Shown in pieces: positions 52,154-60,822 of a stretch of 64,000 nt of DNA. The notes under the pieces are model-generated. The model made no database searches. It was not told the origin of the DNA and saw only the letters and a program-made list of their open reading frames with translations. A program made the translations under genes and the position numbers. Source of the stretch: Caldisericota bacterium (GTDB lineage: Bacteria > Caldisericota > JANLFM01); assembly GCA_024655865.1 (NCBI GenBank), contig JANLFM010000003.1:1-64000 (forward strand), given 5' to 3'. Position 1 is the stretch's first letter. Every line of letters begins with the position of its first letter.

Positions 52154-55100
52154 CCTCGTGCTCCTTGGACTCTCTCCCAGAGGTTTTGAGCCCTTTCCTT
52201 GATCCGCTCCCTAACTTCGGGGGAAATTTGCGGGACTTCCCTCTTTACGTATTTCACTAAAGCAGCTACGTTCTTGAAGAAGTCCGTAAGAAGGGAGGTC
52301 AGGAGTTCCGCATATTTCAGGCGCTCGGCCTCCACCCCTTCTTCCTTCAGGATTTCCTGGACAATCCTCACGTTTTCCTCAATCGCCTGGTTGGAGCCGG
52401 GATAAGGGGATGCCCTGCGATCACACTCCCCGATGAAAATTCCATCCGCACCGGAGGAGAACGCCTGAAGGAGCAAGCTGGGTGTTACCCTGGCCCCCGA
52501 GGGAACCCGGATGATCCTGGTTTCCACGGGGTAGGAGATCCTGGAAGTCCCCAAATTATCTGCCAGACGGTAAGTGCAAACGGAGTCCGCAAAGACAAGC
52601 ACCCTAGTTTCTTCGGGCTTCTTTGCTTTCAAGGCTTCCTCAATCTGAGCCTTCATTTCGGCGTTCGTGTAATAGTGGAGGTCAAGGGCTTCTTTGGGAC
52701 AGTGAGCGAGGCAGATCCCGCATCCCTTGCACAGAGCCTCGTTAATCTTGATGGTTCCCCCTTCCCTGACGATGGCCCCCACGGGGCAAGAAGAAAGGCA
52801 AATTCCACAGCCATCGCAGAGTTCCCGGTGCACGAAAGCGGAGATGGGTTCAATTTCGTAGTACCCTTTGTTCATCAAACGGATGGCCCGGGATGCAGCG
52901 GCAGAAGCCTGAGCGACGGTGTCGGGAATATCTTTGGGCCCCTGAGCGCAGCCGGCGATGAAGACTCCATCAACGAGGGTATCCACGGGGCGGAATTTAG
53001 GATGAGCCTCCTGGAGAAATCCGTCCGGGCTCTTGGCCAGCTTCAGCATCTCGGAGATTTTATCGGAATCCGGGGAAGGAACGAGCCCTGTAGAGAGGAC
53101 CACGGTGTCAAACTCCGCGCTGATAATTCCCCTGGTGAGCGTATCCTCTGCGGTTAAAATCAGCGTCCCGCTTTGAGGGTCTCTCTGGATCTCCGCAACC
53201 CGGCCGCGGATGTACCTTATGCCTGATTTTTGCGCTCTCTTATAGTATTCCTCAAATCCCTTGCCGTAAGCCCGGAGATCGGTGTAAAAGATGTAGATCT
53301 CCCGAGAGGGATCGAGGCGCTTCAAAAGCTGCGCCAGTTTAGTGGCGTACATGCAACAAATGCGGGAGCAATTCTCCCTTCCAATCTGCTCATCCCTAGA
53401 GCCCACGCATTGAATGAAGGCCACCTTGTTTCCAATAGCGCGCAGAGGTGGACCGGAAGAACCTGTAGCGATAATCCTCTCCAGTTCCAGAGCAGTAAGT
53501 ATACTGGAGGAGGAACCATACTGGTAAACCGGTTTCAAAGAGGGGTCAAAGAGGTCAAAGCCCGTAGCCACAATAATGGTATCCGCTTCCAGTTCCTCGA
53601 CCCTTTCCAGTTCGCCGAAATTGATGGCTTTGGGCTCACAGGTGCGCACGCATTCCCCGCACTCTGAGCAGCCACCACAATTCAGGCACCTTTCTGCTTC
53701 CCCTTTTACCGCCTCCTGAGGAAGGCCGGAGTTAACCTCGGCGAAATGGGAAACGAGACTTTCAGGTAAATCAAGTTTGGGATGGGCCCGGGGAGATTTC
53801 TCTACACCGGCAGTCTCAACTTGCACCTGGGATGGGAAGGGACCCTCGAATTCCCGACCGATGCGCATATCCTCGAAGTTCAAATAGCGATCGATGGAAA
53901 TAGCTGCCTTTTTACCGTGCGCCAGAGCCTCAATGAAGGTCGCCGGTCCCAGAACCGCATCCCCTCCGGCAAAAACACCGGGCATGGAGGTCTCCAGGGT
54001 TAAGGGATCGGCGGAAATCCGCCCGTCTTCCATCTTTAAATCGAAGCGGTTCTCGCTTTCCAGCTCCTGTCCTACCGCCATGACCACAAACTGGAAAACT
54101 TCTTTAACTTCGGAACCGGGGACGGGAACAGGCCTTCTCCTCCCAGAGAAATCTGGCTCTTTAAGTTCCATTTTCTGTAAGGTCAAAAGGAGCCCAACTT
54201 CATCTTTTTCAATTTGAGTTGGTGCTTCCAGGAAGCGGAGTTTAATCCCTTCCATGATTGCTTCCTCAATCTCCTCAGGGTTTGCCGGCATCTCATTGCG
54301 GGTGCGGCGATAAATGATTTCCACCTCTTGCGCTCCCAGGCGTAAAAGCGTTCTGGCAGCGTCTATGGCAGCATTTCCCCCACCAATGACCGCCGCCTTC
54401 CCCTGAACTTGGGTTATTTTCCCTAAATTAGCTTCTCTCAGGAATTCCAGGGCACCAGTGACCCCGGGCAAGTCCTCTCCAGGAATCCCCATCTTTCGCG
54501 AGCGCCAAGTGCCCACAGCCAGGAAGACGGCGTGGAAATCCTGAAGCAATTGGGAAATCCCTTCCTGCCCTCTGACTTCAAAACCTGTTATGAATTGCAC
54601 GCCGATCTCATGAAGAACGTTGAGCTCTTTGTCCAGCACCTCCCTGGGAAGCCTGTAAGTGGGAATTCCGTACCGGAGCATTCCTCCAATTTCTGGCATG
54701 CGTTCAAAGACAGTGACCTCGTAACCTAACATCCGCAAATTGAAAGCGGCCATCAGCCCCGCTGGTCCTGAGCCCACTATGGCGACCTTTTTACCGTTTA
54801 AAGGAGGGGGGCTTAGTTCCCACTTCTTTCCCTGCTTCTCCGCGTAGTCATAGACGAACCTCTTGAGAAGGTCTATCGCCAGAGGCTCATCCACGTTTTC
54901 TCTGGTGCAGGCGCTCTCGCAGGGATGAGTGCAAATCCTTCCTGTGATTCCCGGGAAGGGGTTACTCTCCCTGACCAATGCCAGGGCCTCCTCGAATTTT
55001 CCCTTCTTGATCAACTGGATGTATCCCTGAACATTGACATGGATCGGGCAGGCAGCTCGACAGGGAGGGGTCCCGATTTTAGTAATCAGATACTTGTGGG

Positions 55101-55884
55101 GGACGGCGATGTCATTATAAATATGAATGGCCTTTCTTTTGGAAAGCCCCAGGTTGAACTCATTCGGCATTTCCACAGGGCACTCTTTGGCACAGTCTCC
55201 GCAGGCAGTACACTTATCCAGGTCGACGTAGCGCGGTTTTCTCCTTACGCGCACGTGGAAGTTGCCTAAGTACCCGCTTACGGATTCCACTTCGGAATAG
55301 GTGTAAAGGTGAATATTGGGATGCTCAGCCACATCAGCGAGCTTGGGACCGATGATGCAGGTGGCGCAGTCCTCAGTGGGAAAGGTCTTGGAGAGCATGG
55401 CCATCTTCCCCCCAATGGAGGCCTCCTTTTCCACAAGGTAAACCTCGAATCCCGAATCCCCTAAATCTAAGGAGGCTTGGATTCCAGCAATTCCTCCGCC
55501 GATCACCAGCACCCTCTTTCCGATGGGCATCCTCTTCCTTTGTAGGGGTTCGTGGAGAGCACACTTGGCGATGGCCATGCGCACCAGGTCCTCAGCTTTT
55601 TTCGTGGCTTGCTGTTTGCTTGTATGGCACCAGGAGCAGTGCTCCCTGATGTTCGCCATATCGAAGAGGTAGGGGTTTAAATTGGCCTTTTCCATGGTCT
55701 TCATAAAGGTTTTTTCATGGAAAAGCGGGGAACAGGAAGCCACCACCACGCGATTCAGGGAATGTTCGGCTACGTCATTGAGGATAAATTTTTGCCCATC
55801 CTCCGAGCACATATGCTCCACGTCTCTGGCTACGACCACTCCGGGCTGCTCCAGGGCTACAGAGACCAGCCTTTTTACATCCAC
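52150..55884 (-). CDS. hdrA: HdrA with NfnB/GltD insertion and degenerate C-terminal MvhD-like domain
   Basis: 1244 aa from the first standard start, GTG 55884. Order: HdrA N-terminal domain (truncated by this start), FAD domain (VLVIGGGIAGIQASLDLG, about 125), ferredoxin CTACGDCAKECPV, NfnB/GltD-like insert (about 265-700, TPPCRAACPIHVNVQGYIQL), HdrA continuation with CLNCGGCSECGECVRTC (about 731), tandem CDGCGICLSSCPV and CKGCGICLAHCPK (about 1020-1065), then an MvhD-like tail (about 1090-1170) that has lost most cluster cysteines. In-frame codons upstream of 55884 encode LGVYICHCGGNISDV, the missing family N-terminus; the true start is probably a rare codon (CTG at 55956 or ATT at 55917) overlapping fumB. 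Expected bifurcating core for the Frd module. Confidence 0.9.
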   Translation of the reverse strand: MDVKRLVSVALEQPGVVVARDVEHMCSEDGQKFILNDVAEHSLNRVVVASCSPLFHEKTFMKTMEKANLNPYLFDMANIREHCSWCHTSKQQATKKAEDLVRMAIAKCALHEPLQRKRMPIGKRVLVIGGGIAGIQASLDLGDSGFEVYLVEKEASIGGKMAMLSKTFPTEDCATCIIGPKLADVAEHPNIHLYTYSEVESVSGYLGNFHVRVRRKPRYVDLDKCTACGDCAKECPVEMPNEFNLGLSKRKAIHIYNDIAVPHKYLITKIGTPPCRAACPIHVNVQGYIQLIKKGKFEEALALVRESNPFPGITGRICTHPCESACTRENVDEPLAIDLLKRFVYDYAEKQGKKWELSPPPLNGKKVAIVGSGPAGLMAAFNLRMLGYEVTVFERMPEIGGMLRYGIPTYRLPREVLDKELNVLHEIGVQFITGFEVRGQEGISQLLQDFHAVFLAVGTWRSRKMGIPGEDLPGVTGALEFLREANLGKITQVQGKAAVIGGGNAAIDAARTLLRLGAQEVEIIYRRTRNEMPANPEEIEEAIMEGIKLRFLEAPTQIEKDEVGLLLTLQKMELKEPDFSGRRRPVPVPGSEVKEVFQFVVMAVGQELESENRFDLKMEDGRISADPLTLETSMPGVFAGGDAVLGPATFIEALAHGKKAAISIDRYLNFEDMRIGREFEGPFPSQVQVETAGVEKSPRAHPKLDLPESLVSHFAEVNSGLPQEAVKGEAERCLNCGGCSECGECVRTCEPKAINFGELERVEELEADTIIVATGFDLFDPSLKPVYQYGSSSSILTALELERIIATGSSGPPLRAIGNKVAFIQCVGSRDEQIGRENCSRICCMYATKLAQLLKRLDPSREIYIFYTDLRAYGKGFEEYYKRAQKSGIRYIRGRVAEIQRDPQSGTLILTAEDTLTRGIISAEFDTVVLSTGLVPSPDSDKISEMLKLAKSPDGFLQEAHPKFRPVDTLVDGVFIAGCAQGPKDIPDTVAQASAAASRAIRLMNKGYYEIEPISAFVHRELCDGCGICLSSCPVGAIVREGGTIKINEALCKGCGICLAHCPKEALDLHYYTNAEMKAQIEEALKAKKPEETRVLVFADSVCTYRLADNLGTSRISYPVETRIIRVPSGARVTPSLLLQAFSSGADGIFIGECDRRASPYPGSNQAIEENVRIVQEILKEEGVEAERLKYAELLTSLLTDFFKNVAALVKYVKREVPQISPEVRERIKERAQNLWERVQGARG

Positions 55885-55943
55885 GACATCGGAGATGTTA
55901 CCCCCGCAGTGGCAAATGTAAACTCCTAATCTGGGTTTGTTCT

Positions 55944-56501
55944 CTAAGGCAGGCAGTACTGACTCACCCCTTCCACATAAAGATCACGACCTTGAGCGTC
56001 GATGGCTACGATTAAGGGAAAATCCTCCACTTCCAGTTCCCTGATGGCCTCGGCGCCTAACTCCTCGTATGCCACAATGCGGGAGGATTTCACGGCTTTC
56101 GCCAGAAGGGCCCCGACGCCTCCCGTAGCAGCAAAGTAAACAGCCCCATTTCTTTTGATGGCCTCCACTACCGCATTACTCCTCTGCCCCTTGCCGATCA
56201 TGGCCTTGAGACCGTGATCCAGAAGCAAAGGTGCGTATGGGTCCATGCGCTCGCTGGTCGTGGGGCCAGCCGAACCAATCACCTGACCGGGTTTCGGAGG
56301 TGTGGGGCCAACATAATAGATTACCTGACCCTCCAGCTCGATGGGGAGTTCCTTTCCTTCCTTGATCAGTTGCACCAGCCTTTTGTGCGCAGCGTCTCTG
56401 GCGGTATAAATTTTCCCGGAAAGGAGAACTTTATCCCCGATCTTCAGCCTGGCTAAATCTTCCTTTTCGAGTGGTGTTTTTAATTTGTATTCTGAGGACA
56501 T
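55944..56501 (-). CDS. fumB: Fumarate hydratase class I, beta subunit
   Basis: A 185-aa C-terminal-type subunit of the two-component [4Fe-4S] fumarase/tartrate dehydratase family. LKIGDKVLLSGKIYTARDAAHKR, the YYVGPTPPKPGQVIGSAGPTTSERMD loop region and KGQRSNAVVEAIKRNGAVYFAATGG are family hallmarks. It follows the alpha subunit after 12 nt. Its 3' end probably overlaps the true start of hdrA. Confidence 0.95.
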   Translation of the reverse strand: MSSEYKLKTPLEKEDLARLKIGDKVLLSGKIYTARDAAHKRLVQLIKEGKELPIELEGQVIYYVGPTPPKPGQVIGSAGPTTSERMDPYAPLLLDHGLKAMIGKGQRSNAVVEAIKRNGAVYFAATGGVGALLAKAVKSSRIVAYEELGAEAIRELEVEDFPLIVAIDAQGRDLYVEGVSQYCLP

Positions 56502-56513
56502 TTTCTTTCTCCC

Positions 56514-57359
56514 TCAAATGACTGCTGTTTTATGGCGCGCGGCATGGCACTGGATGTTCACCGCTACCGGCATACTGGCAATGTGGCAGGGCAGAGTGAG
56601 AATTTTTACTCCCAGAGCCGTTATCCTGCCCCCCAATCCCATAGGTCCGATCCCCAGACGGTTAATGCGCAAAAGGAGTTCGTCCTCCACCTGAGCCCAT
56701 TTTGGCTCAGGGTGCCTGTCCCTCAAGTCCCTCATCAGGGCTTTTTTCGCCAAAAGAGCACAGGCTTCGAAGTTCCCTCCGATGCCCACGCCTACGATGA
56801 TGGGAGGACAGGGGTTCCCACCTGAACGGCGCACCCTGTCCACCACGAAGTTCATAACCCCTTCCAGGCCATCGGCCGGAGTAAGCATCCTTACCTCGCT
56901 CATATTCTCCGACCCTCCACCTTTCGGGGCCACGGTGATTTTTAACTGGTCACCGGGAACAATATCCAGATGAATGATGGCCGGGGTGTTATCGCCGGTA
57001 TTTTTCCTCTCAATCACGGGGTCATCCACCAGAGACTTACGCAGATAGCCATCCTTGTAGCCCTGCCTTACTCCCTCGTTGATCGCAGAATATAGATCGC
57101 CCCCTTTAAGGTGCAGGTCCTGCCCCAATTCCACAAAAATAACGGCAACTCCCGTATCCTGGCAGGCGGGCATCTCTTCTTTTGCAGCCATCCTGTGGTT
57201 GGTTAAAATCTGGTGCAGGATCTCCTTCCCTACTGGTGATTCTTCCTGAGTCAGGGCTTCCTCCAGTTTCTCTAAAACATCCTCGCCAATATAGTAATTG
57301 GCCTCAATGCAGAGCTTTTTTACTTGTGGGATTACTTCGGAAACATCCAGTTCCCTCAA
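56514..57359 (-). CDS. fumA: Fumarate hydratase class I, alpha subunit
   Basis: A 281-aa N-terminal-type subunit. The cluster cysteines are in MPACQDTGVAVIFVELGQD, in the NPCPPIIVGVGIGGNFE region and in LPCHIASMPVAVNIQCHAARH. It interconverts fumarate and malate with the beta subunit. The oxygen-sensitive [4Fe-4S] form fits an anaerobe. It lies between lplA and fumB in one transcript. Confidence 0.95.
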   Translation of the reverse strand: MRELDVSEVIPQVKKLCIEANYYIGEDVLEKLEEALTQEESPVGKEILHQILTNHRMAAKEEMPACQDTGVAVIFVELGQDLHLKGGDLYSAINEGVRQGYKDGYLRKSLVDDPVIERKNTGDNTPAIIHLDIVPGDQLKITVAPKGGGSENMSEVRMLTPADGLEGVMNFVVDRVRRSGGNPCPPIIVGVGIGGNFEACALLAKKALMRDLRDRHPEPKWAQVEDELLLRINRLGIGPMGLGGRITALGVKILTLPCHIASMPVAVNIQCHAARHKTAVI

Positions 57360-57378
57360 TCTCGCCCAGCTCCTTTCA

Positions 57379-58443
57379 TCAATCTTTTAACCCTAAAGCC
57401 ATAATTATGTCCTCAGTATTGACCCCGGGCATTTCCTTATCTTTCGATTCCATGAACTGCGCAATTCTGGGGAAAAGCTCGTATTTTTCCCTTCTTGCGC
57501 CAATAATGCTTCTTTCCAGCCCTTCCCTGAGGCTTTTTCGGGGAATTAAAGTGAAATCCCCGCTTATGGATAGATCCTGAATCGTCCCTCCCAGAGAGGG
57601 GCCTTCCACTTCCTGGATAGTGCGGATCAGGCCGCCTCGGGCTTTGTGCTGTCCGAATATCAGATTCAATCCGGATTTAATCTTCAGGGAGTCAACCTCC
57701 CCTTTCTTTTTACCGAAGAGGAACTCGGGCTTCTGCATTTGCCTTTCCAGCGCCCTGGCCCTCCTCAAAAAGTCTGGAGTGAGTTCCGCTTTTTCCAGGG
57801 GACCGAGGACCTTTTGGAACTCGGCAATTAAAATCTCCTGAACTTCCTCTCGGCTGGGGAGCTCTCCCAGCTCCCTCCTCATGGTAGTGAGGTTTTCCTC
57901 CAGGGATTTATAAACCTTATCCCTCCACTTTTCGTCGGGGATTTTAGCCACTCGGGACATGGTCTGGTAATCAAAATCCATGAGCATGGAGCCCACGAAA
58001 ACCATACACTCGCCGATATCCGCCCCACCCTCTCCCCCGATTTTTCTCCCGTCTTCGGTTACAAGGTCGTTTACTTCCCGGAAGCGGACCTTGATACCAA
58101 AGCGCTCATGAGCTCGACAGGGCGGTTCTGAGAGGACTTCATAGGCTTGCTTGATCGTTTGCGGGAACCTCTTGTTCTTGCGGGAGTATATTACCTGATA
58201 AAAAATTTGATTCTCATCTAAATATGTCGTGCCGCCCCCCACTTCCCTGCGGAAGAGAGGAAGGCCAGAGGATTTGATATAGTCCAGATCCACTTCCTGA
58301 TGGGCATCTTGAAAATAACCAATGCTGATTAAGGGTTTTTCCGGAGAGACAATCACCAGGGCTTCCACTCCCTCTCGGGCGAGCTCATGGAAGATCACCA
58401 TCGAGAGGAGGTCGGGCATGCGATCGAGGTTAAAGAGGTACAT
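57379..58443 (-). CDS. lplA: Lipoate-protein ligase A family protein
   Basis: A 354-aa BPL/LPL-fold enzyme that activates and attaches lipoate. FRREVGGGTTYLDENQIFYQ matches the RRxSGGG region, with Glu for the usual Ser-side residue. The Lys near EDGRKIGGEGG is the expected catalytic lysine, and GSMLMDFDYQTMSRV follows. A helical C-terminal domain (about 255-354) is larger than the E. coli accessory domain and has a C-terminal LEGRSIIGARREKYEL part of unclear role. It sits 9 nt downstream of a GcvH-like gene, presumably its substrate. Confidence 0.88.
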   Translation of the reverse strand: MYLFNLDRMPDLLSMVIFHELAREGVEALVIVSPEKPLISIGYFQDAHQEVDLDYIKSSGLPLFRREVGGGTTYLDENQIFYQVIYSRKNKRFPQTIKQAYEVLSEPPCRAHERFGIKVRFREVNDLVTEDGRKIGGEGGADIGECMVFVGSMLMDFDYQTMSRVAKIPDEKWRDKVYKSLEENLTTMRRELGELPSREEVQEILIAEFQKVLGPLEKAELTPDFLRRARALERQMQKPEFLFGKKKGEVDSLKIKSGLNLIFGQHKARGGLIRTIQEVEGPSLGGTIQDLSISGDFTLIPRKSLREGLERSIIGARREKYELFPRIAQFMESKDKEMPGVNTEDIIMALGLKD

Positions 58444-58452
58444 AAGCCTACC

Positions 58453-58869
58453 TTATTTGGCCTTTTTGCGGATTTCCTCTTCCATCCACTTCAGGGCGGC
58501 CTCACCCTTGAAGAGGTTCTCGAGCTCGGAGAGATCGGAGGCTTTGAGCTTAAACAACCACCCGGATCCATAAGGGTCGCGATTGGCAAGCGCCGGTTCA
58601 TCAACGACTTCGGAGTTGACCTCGGTGATCGTGCCGCTTAAGGGTGAGTAGATCTTGCCCACCCATTTTCCGGTTTCCACGGTTCCCACGACGTCGTCCT
58701 GAGAATACTCGTCGCCCTCAGAGGGTAGCTCCAGATAGGAAATTTCCCCGGCGAGCTTTTGAAAAAAATCGGTGACGCCGACTGTTGCGACATCACCTTC
58801 CATCCTTACCCAGAAATGCTCTTTGTGGTACCAAAGATCGTCTGGCAGCAGGTAACCCCCTACTTCCAT
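58453..58869 (-). CDS. gcvH: GcvH-like lipoyl-carrier protein
   Basis: A 138-aa lipoyl-domain protein. HFWVRMEGDVATVGVTDFFQ, then VGTVETGKWVGKIYSPLSG holding the lipoylated Lys (in ETGK), and a helical C-terminal end, as in GcvH. No glycine-cleavage P, T or L gene is in the window. Instead it heads the fumarase/Hdr/Frd array together with a lipoate ligase, as LbpA-type GcvH relatives do beside sHdr genes in sulfur oxidisers. It may therefore be an electron/dithiol carrier. AAGGAGGAAA precedes the ATG. A TATAAT-like -10 lies at 58936-58941 (minus), with no convincing -35. Confidence 0.9.
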   Translation of the reverse strand: MEVGGYLLPDDLWYHKEHFWVRMEGDVATVGVTDFFQKLAGEISYLELPSEGDEYSQDDVVGTVETGKWVGKIYSPLSGTITEVNSEVVDEPALANRDPYGSGWLFKLKASDLSELENLFKGEAALKWMEEEIRKKAK

Positions 58870-59040
58870 AGCGTTTCCTCCTTTGAAAGTGATCCTTTAT
58901 TATCCCTTGGCATGTAGGAGTCCACGATTGAAACAATTATAACTTAAAGATAAAAATAATTCAGCATTTTTAAAACAAATTATTTTATAAATGAGTTTTG
59001 ATGACAGGAATATGCTTTAATGGGAGGCTTTTTTCCTCAA

Positions 59041-59066
59041 GTAAAATTAGAAATAGAAAATTTTAC
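59041..59066. repeat. AT-rich inverted repeat in the gcvH-mce gap
   Basis: GTAAAATT (59041-59048) and AATTTTAC (59059-59066) form a perfect 8-bp inverted repeat with a 10-nt loop. It lies just past the mce stop codon in the only clearly AT-rich gap (58870-59075) of the minus-strand block. It may end transcription of the mutase operon or be an operator. There is no clean T-run. Confidence 0.35.
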
Positions 59067-59075
59067 GAAAAAGTT

Positions 59076-59483
59076 TTACTTTGTTTCCTTATGCGCGCAG
59101 ATTTCTGTAAGGACGGAGTTCGTGGATTTGGGATGGAGGAAGAAGATCTTGGTCCCGTGAGCTCCCTCCCTGGGTTCCTGATCGATGAGTTCAAAGTTAG
59201 CGGCTTTGAGGAGAGCCATTTCCTCTTCAATGTCACCCGTCTCATAGGCAATGTGGTGCAGCCCTTCTCCCCTATTCTCTAAAAATTTTCCGATCGAGCT
59301 TTCAGGAGAAGTGGGTTCCAAAAGCTCTATGTGCACATCCCCGACCTGGAAAAAGGCCACCCTCACTTTCTGGGAGGGAACCTCCTCCACTCCTTTAAGC
59401 TCCAGCCCTAACTTTTGAAAAACGGGAATGCTCTTCTTGAGGGAGCTCACGGCAATGCCAATGTGATCAATTTTTTTGAGCAT
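59076..59483 (-). CDS. mce: Methylmalonyl-CoA epimerase
   Basis: A 135-aa vicinal-oxygen-chelate protein that interconverts (R)- and (S)-methylmalonyl-CoA. KIDHIGIAVSSLKKSI gives the first metal His, VGDVHIELLEPTSPES the acid/metal region, and EGLHHIAYETGDIE the second His pair; HGTKIFFLHPKSTNSVLTEI closes the fold. Length and motifs are complete. It starts 3 nt after meaB. Confidence 0.95.
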   Translation of the reverse strand: MLKKIDHIGIAVSSLKKSIPVFQKLGLELKGVEEVPSQKVRVAFFQVGDVHIELLEPTSPESSIGKFLENRGEGLHHIAYETGDIEEEMALLKAANFELIDQEPREGAHGTKIFFLHPKSTNSVLTEICAHKETK

Positions 59484-59486
59484 TTT

Positions 59487-60416
59487 CTATTCCTCCTCTC
59501 GACCTTCCAAAATCTTTTTAATCAGCTCCCGGACAACTGTGGGAGAATAGTAATCCAGGGATAATAGTTTCATGGCATCTTCTGCCTTAAGGCGGAAATA
59601 ATTTAAAAGGGACTGATAAATCTGGAAATGGACCTGCCTTTTGCGCTTCTTCTCTAATAGCTTGAGAAAGTTTTCATCCCGAGGAGAATTCTTAATAAAT
59701 GCCCAGAGCTCTTCTAAGCCTTCGCCGGTCAGGGCATCGGTGGAAAAAACAGGGGGTTTCCAGAGTGCATTCTGGAAGCGCGGCGAGTTCTCAATCAGCG
59801 ATTCCAGCTCAAGTCTGAGCTTTTCAGCCCCCTGGAGCGTGCACTTGTTCACCACAAAAAGATCGGCCACTTCCATCAGGCCGGACTTCATGGCCTGAAT
59901 GTCGTCCCCTAAATTGGGGACCAGAACCACGCCCACAAGGTCCGCTAAATACATTACCTCCACTTCCGCCTGCCCTACTCCCACGGTCTCTAAAAGGAGC
60001 AAATCAAAGCCGTAGTAATCCATCAATTTAACGGAAACCACAATGCCGGGAGAAAGGCCGCCAAGGTGGCCGCGGGAGGAAAGGCTCCTGATGAACACCT
60101 TTGAGGGATCAAGATTAGGAATAGCAATCCTCAGGCGATCAGCAAGGAGAGCACCACCGGAAAAGGGGCTTGAGGGGTCAACGGCCAGAACCCCCACGCT
60201 CATATTTTCTTCCACCGCCCGGGAAACAATATTCCGGATCAGGGTGCTCTTCCCTGAGCCCGGGGGGCCGGTGAGGCCCACTTTGAAGCTCATGGGAGGC
60301 TGGGAAATGACTTCCCCGAAAACCTCCTCAGCCTTCAGGGGATCGTTTTCCGCAAGGCTGATGGCTTTCGCCAGGGCCCTTAAGTCTCGCCTTTTCAGGC
60401 CCTCAATGAGCTGCAT
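59487..60416 (-). CDS. meaB: MeaB/ArgK-type G-protein chaperone of methylmalonyl-CoA mutase
   Basis: A 309-aa P-loop GTPase that loads and protects the B12 cofactor of the mutase. Walker [19 protein letters not shown] (about residue 48), [35 protein letters not shown] and [13 protein letters not shown] are diagnostic. The ATG overlaps the mutase B12-subunit gene by 14 nt. Confidence 0.96.
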   Translation of the reverse strand: MQLIEGLKRRDLRALAKAISLAENDPLKAEEVFGEVISQPPMSFKVGLTGPPGSGKSTLIRNIVSRAVEENMSVGVLAVDPSSPFSGGALLADRLRIAIPNLDPSKVFIRSLSSRGHLGGLSPGIVVSVKLMDYYGFDLLLLETVGVGQAEVEVMYLADLVGVVLVPNLGDDIQAMKSGLMEVADLFVVNKCTLQGAEKLRLELESLIENSPRFQNALWKPPVFSTDALTGEGLEELWAFIKNSPRDENFLKLLEKKRKRQVHFQIYQSLLNYFRLKAEDAMKLLSLDYYSPTVVRELIKKILEGREEE

Positions 60417-60810
60417 CCTTCAGGGTCTTCTCGATGAAGTCCACCACCTCATCGATCGTGGTTCCCGGAGGGAAAATTTCCTTGATCCCCTGGGACTTGA
60501 GGAAAGGGATGTCATCGGCCGGGATTACCCCACCCCCGAAGACCACGATGTCCTCCGCCCCTTTTTCCTTTAAAAGCTGTACCACTTTGGGGAAAAGCTG
60601 ATTGTGTGCTCCCGAAAGCAAGCTCAAGCCCACGAACTGGGCGTCCTCCTGGATGGCCGCCTTGACTATATCCTCGGGAGTTTGCCTGATTCCCGTATAA
60701 ATTACCTCATAGCCCTTATCCCTTAAGGCCTGGGCGATGTACTTGGCGCCTCGATCGTGACCATCCAACCCCACTTTGGCTATCAGAATGCGAACCTTTC
60801 CCTTTTCCAT
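60403..60810 (-). CDS. Methylmalonyl-CoA mutase small subunit (B12-binding)
   Basis: A 135-aa cobalamin-binding domain as a separate protein. [16 protein letters not shown] holds the axial His of DxHxxG, followed by [14 protein letters not shown] and [12 protein letters not shown]. The split arrangement (large catalytic subunit plus free B12 subunit) is common in archaea and anaerobic bacteria. It lies 12 nt after the large subunit. Confidence 0.95.
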   Translation of the reverse strand: MEKGKVRILIAKVGLDGHDRGAKYIAQALRDKGYEVIYTGIRQTPEDIVKAAIQEDAQFVGLSLLSGAHNQLFPKVVQLLKEKGAEDIVVFGGGVIPADDIPFLKSQGIKEIFPPGTTIDEVVDFIEKTLKDAAH

Positions 60811-60822
60811 TTCCGCTCCTTC

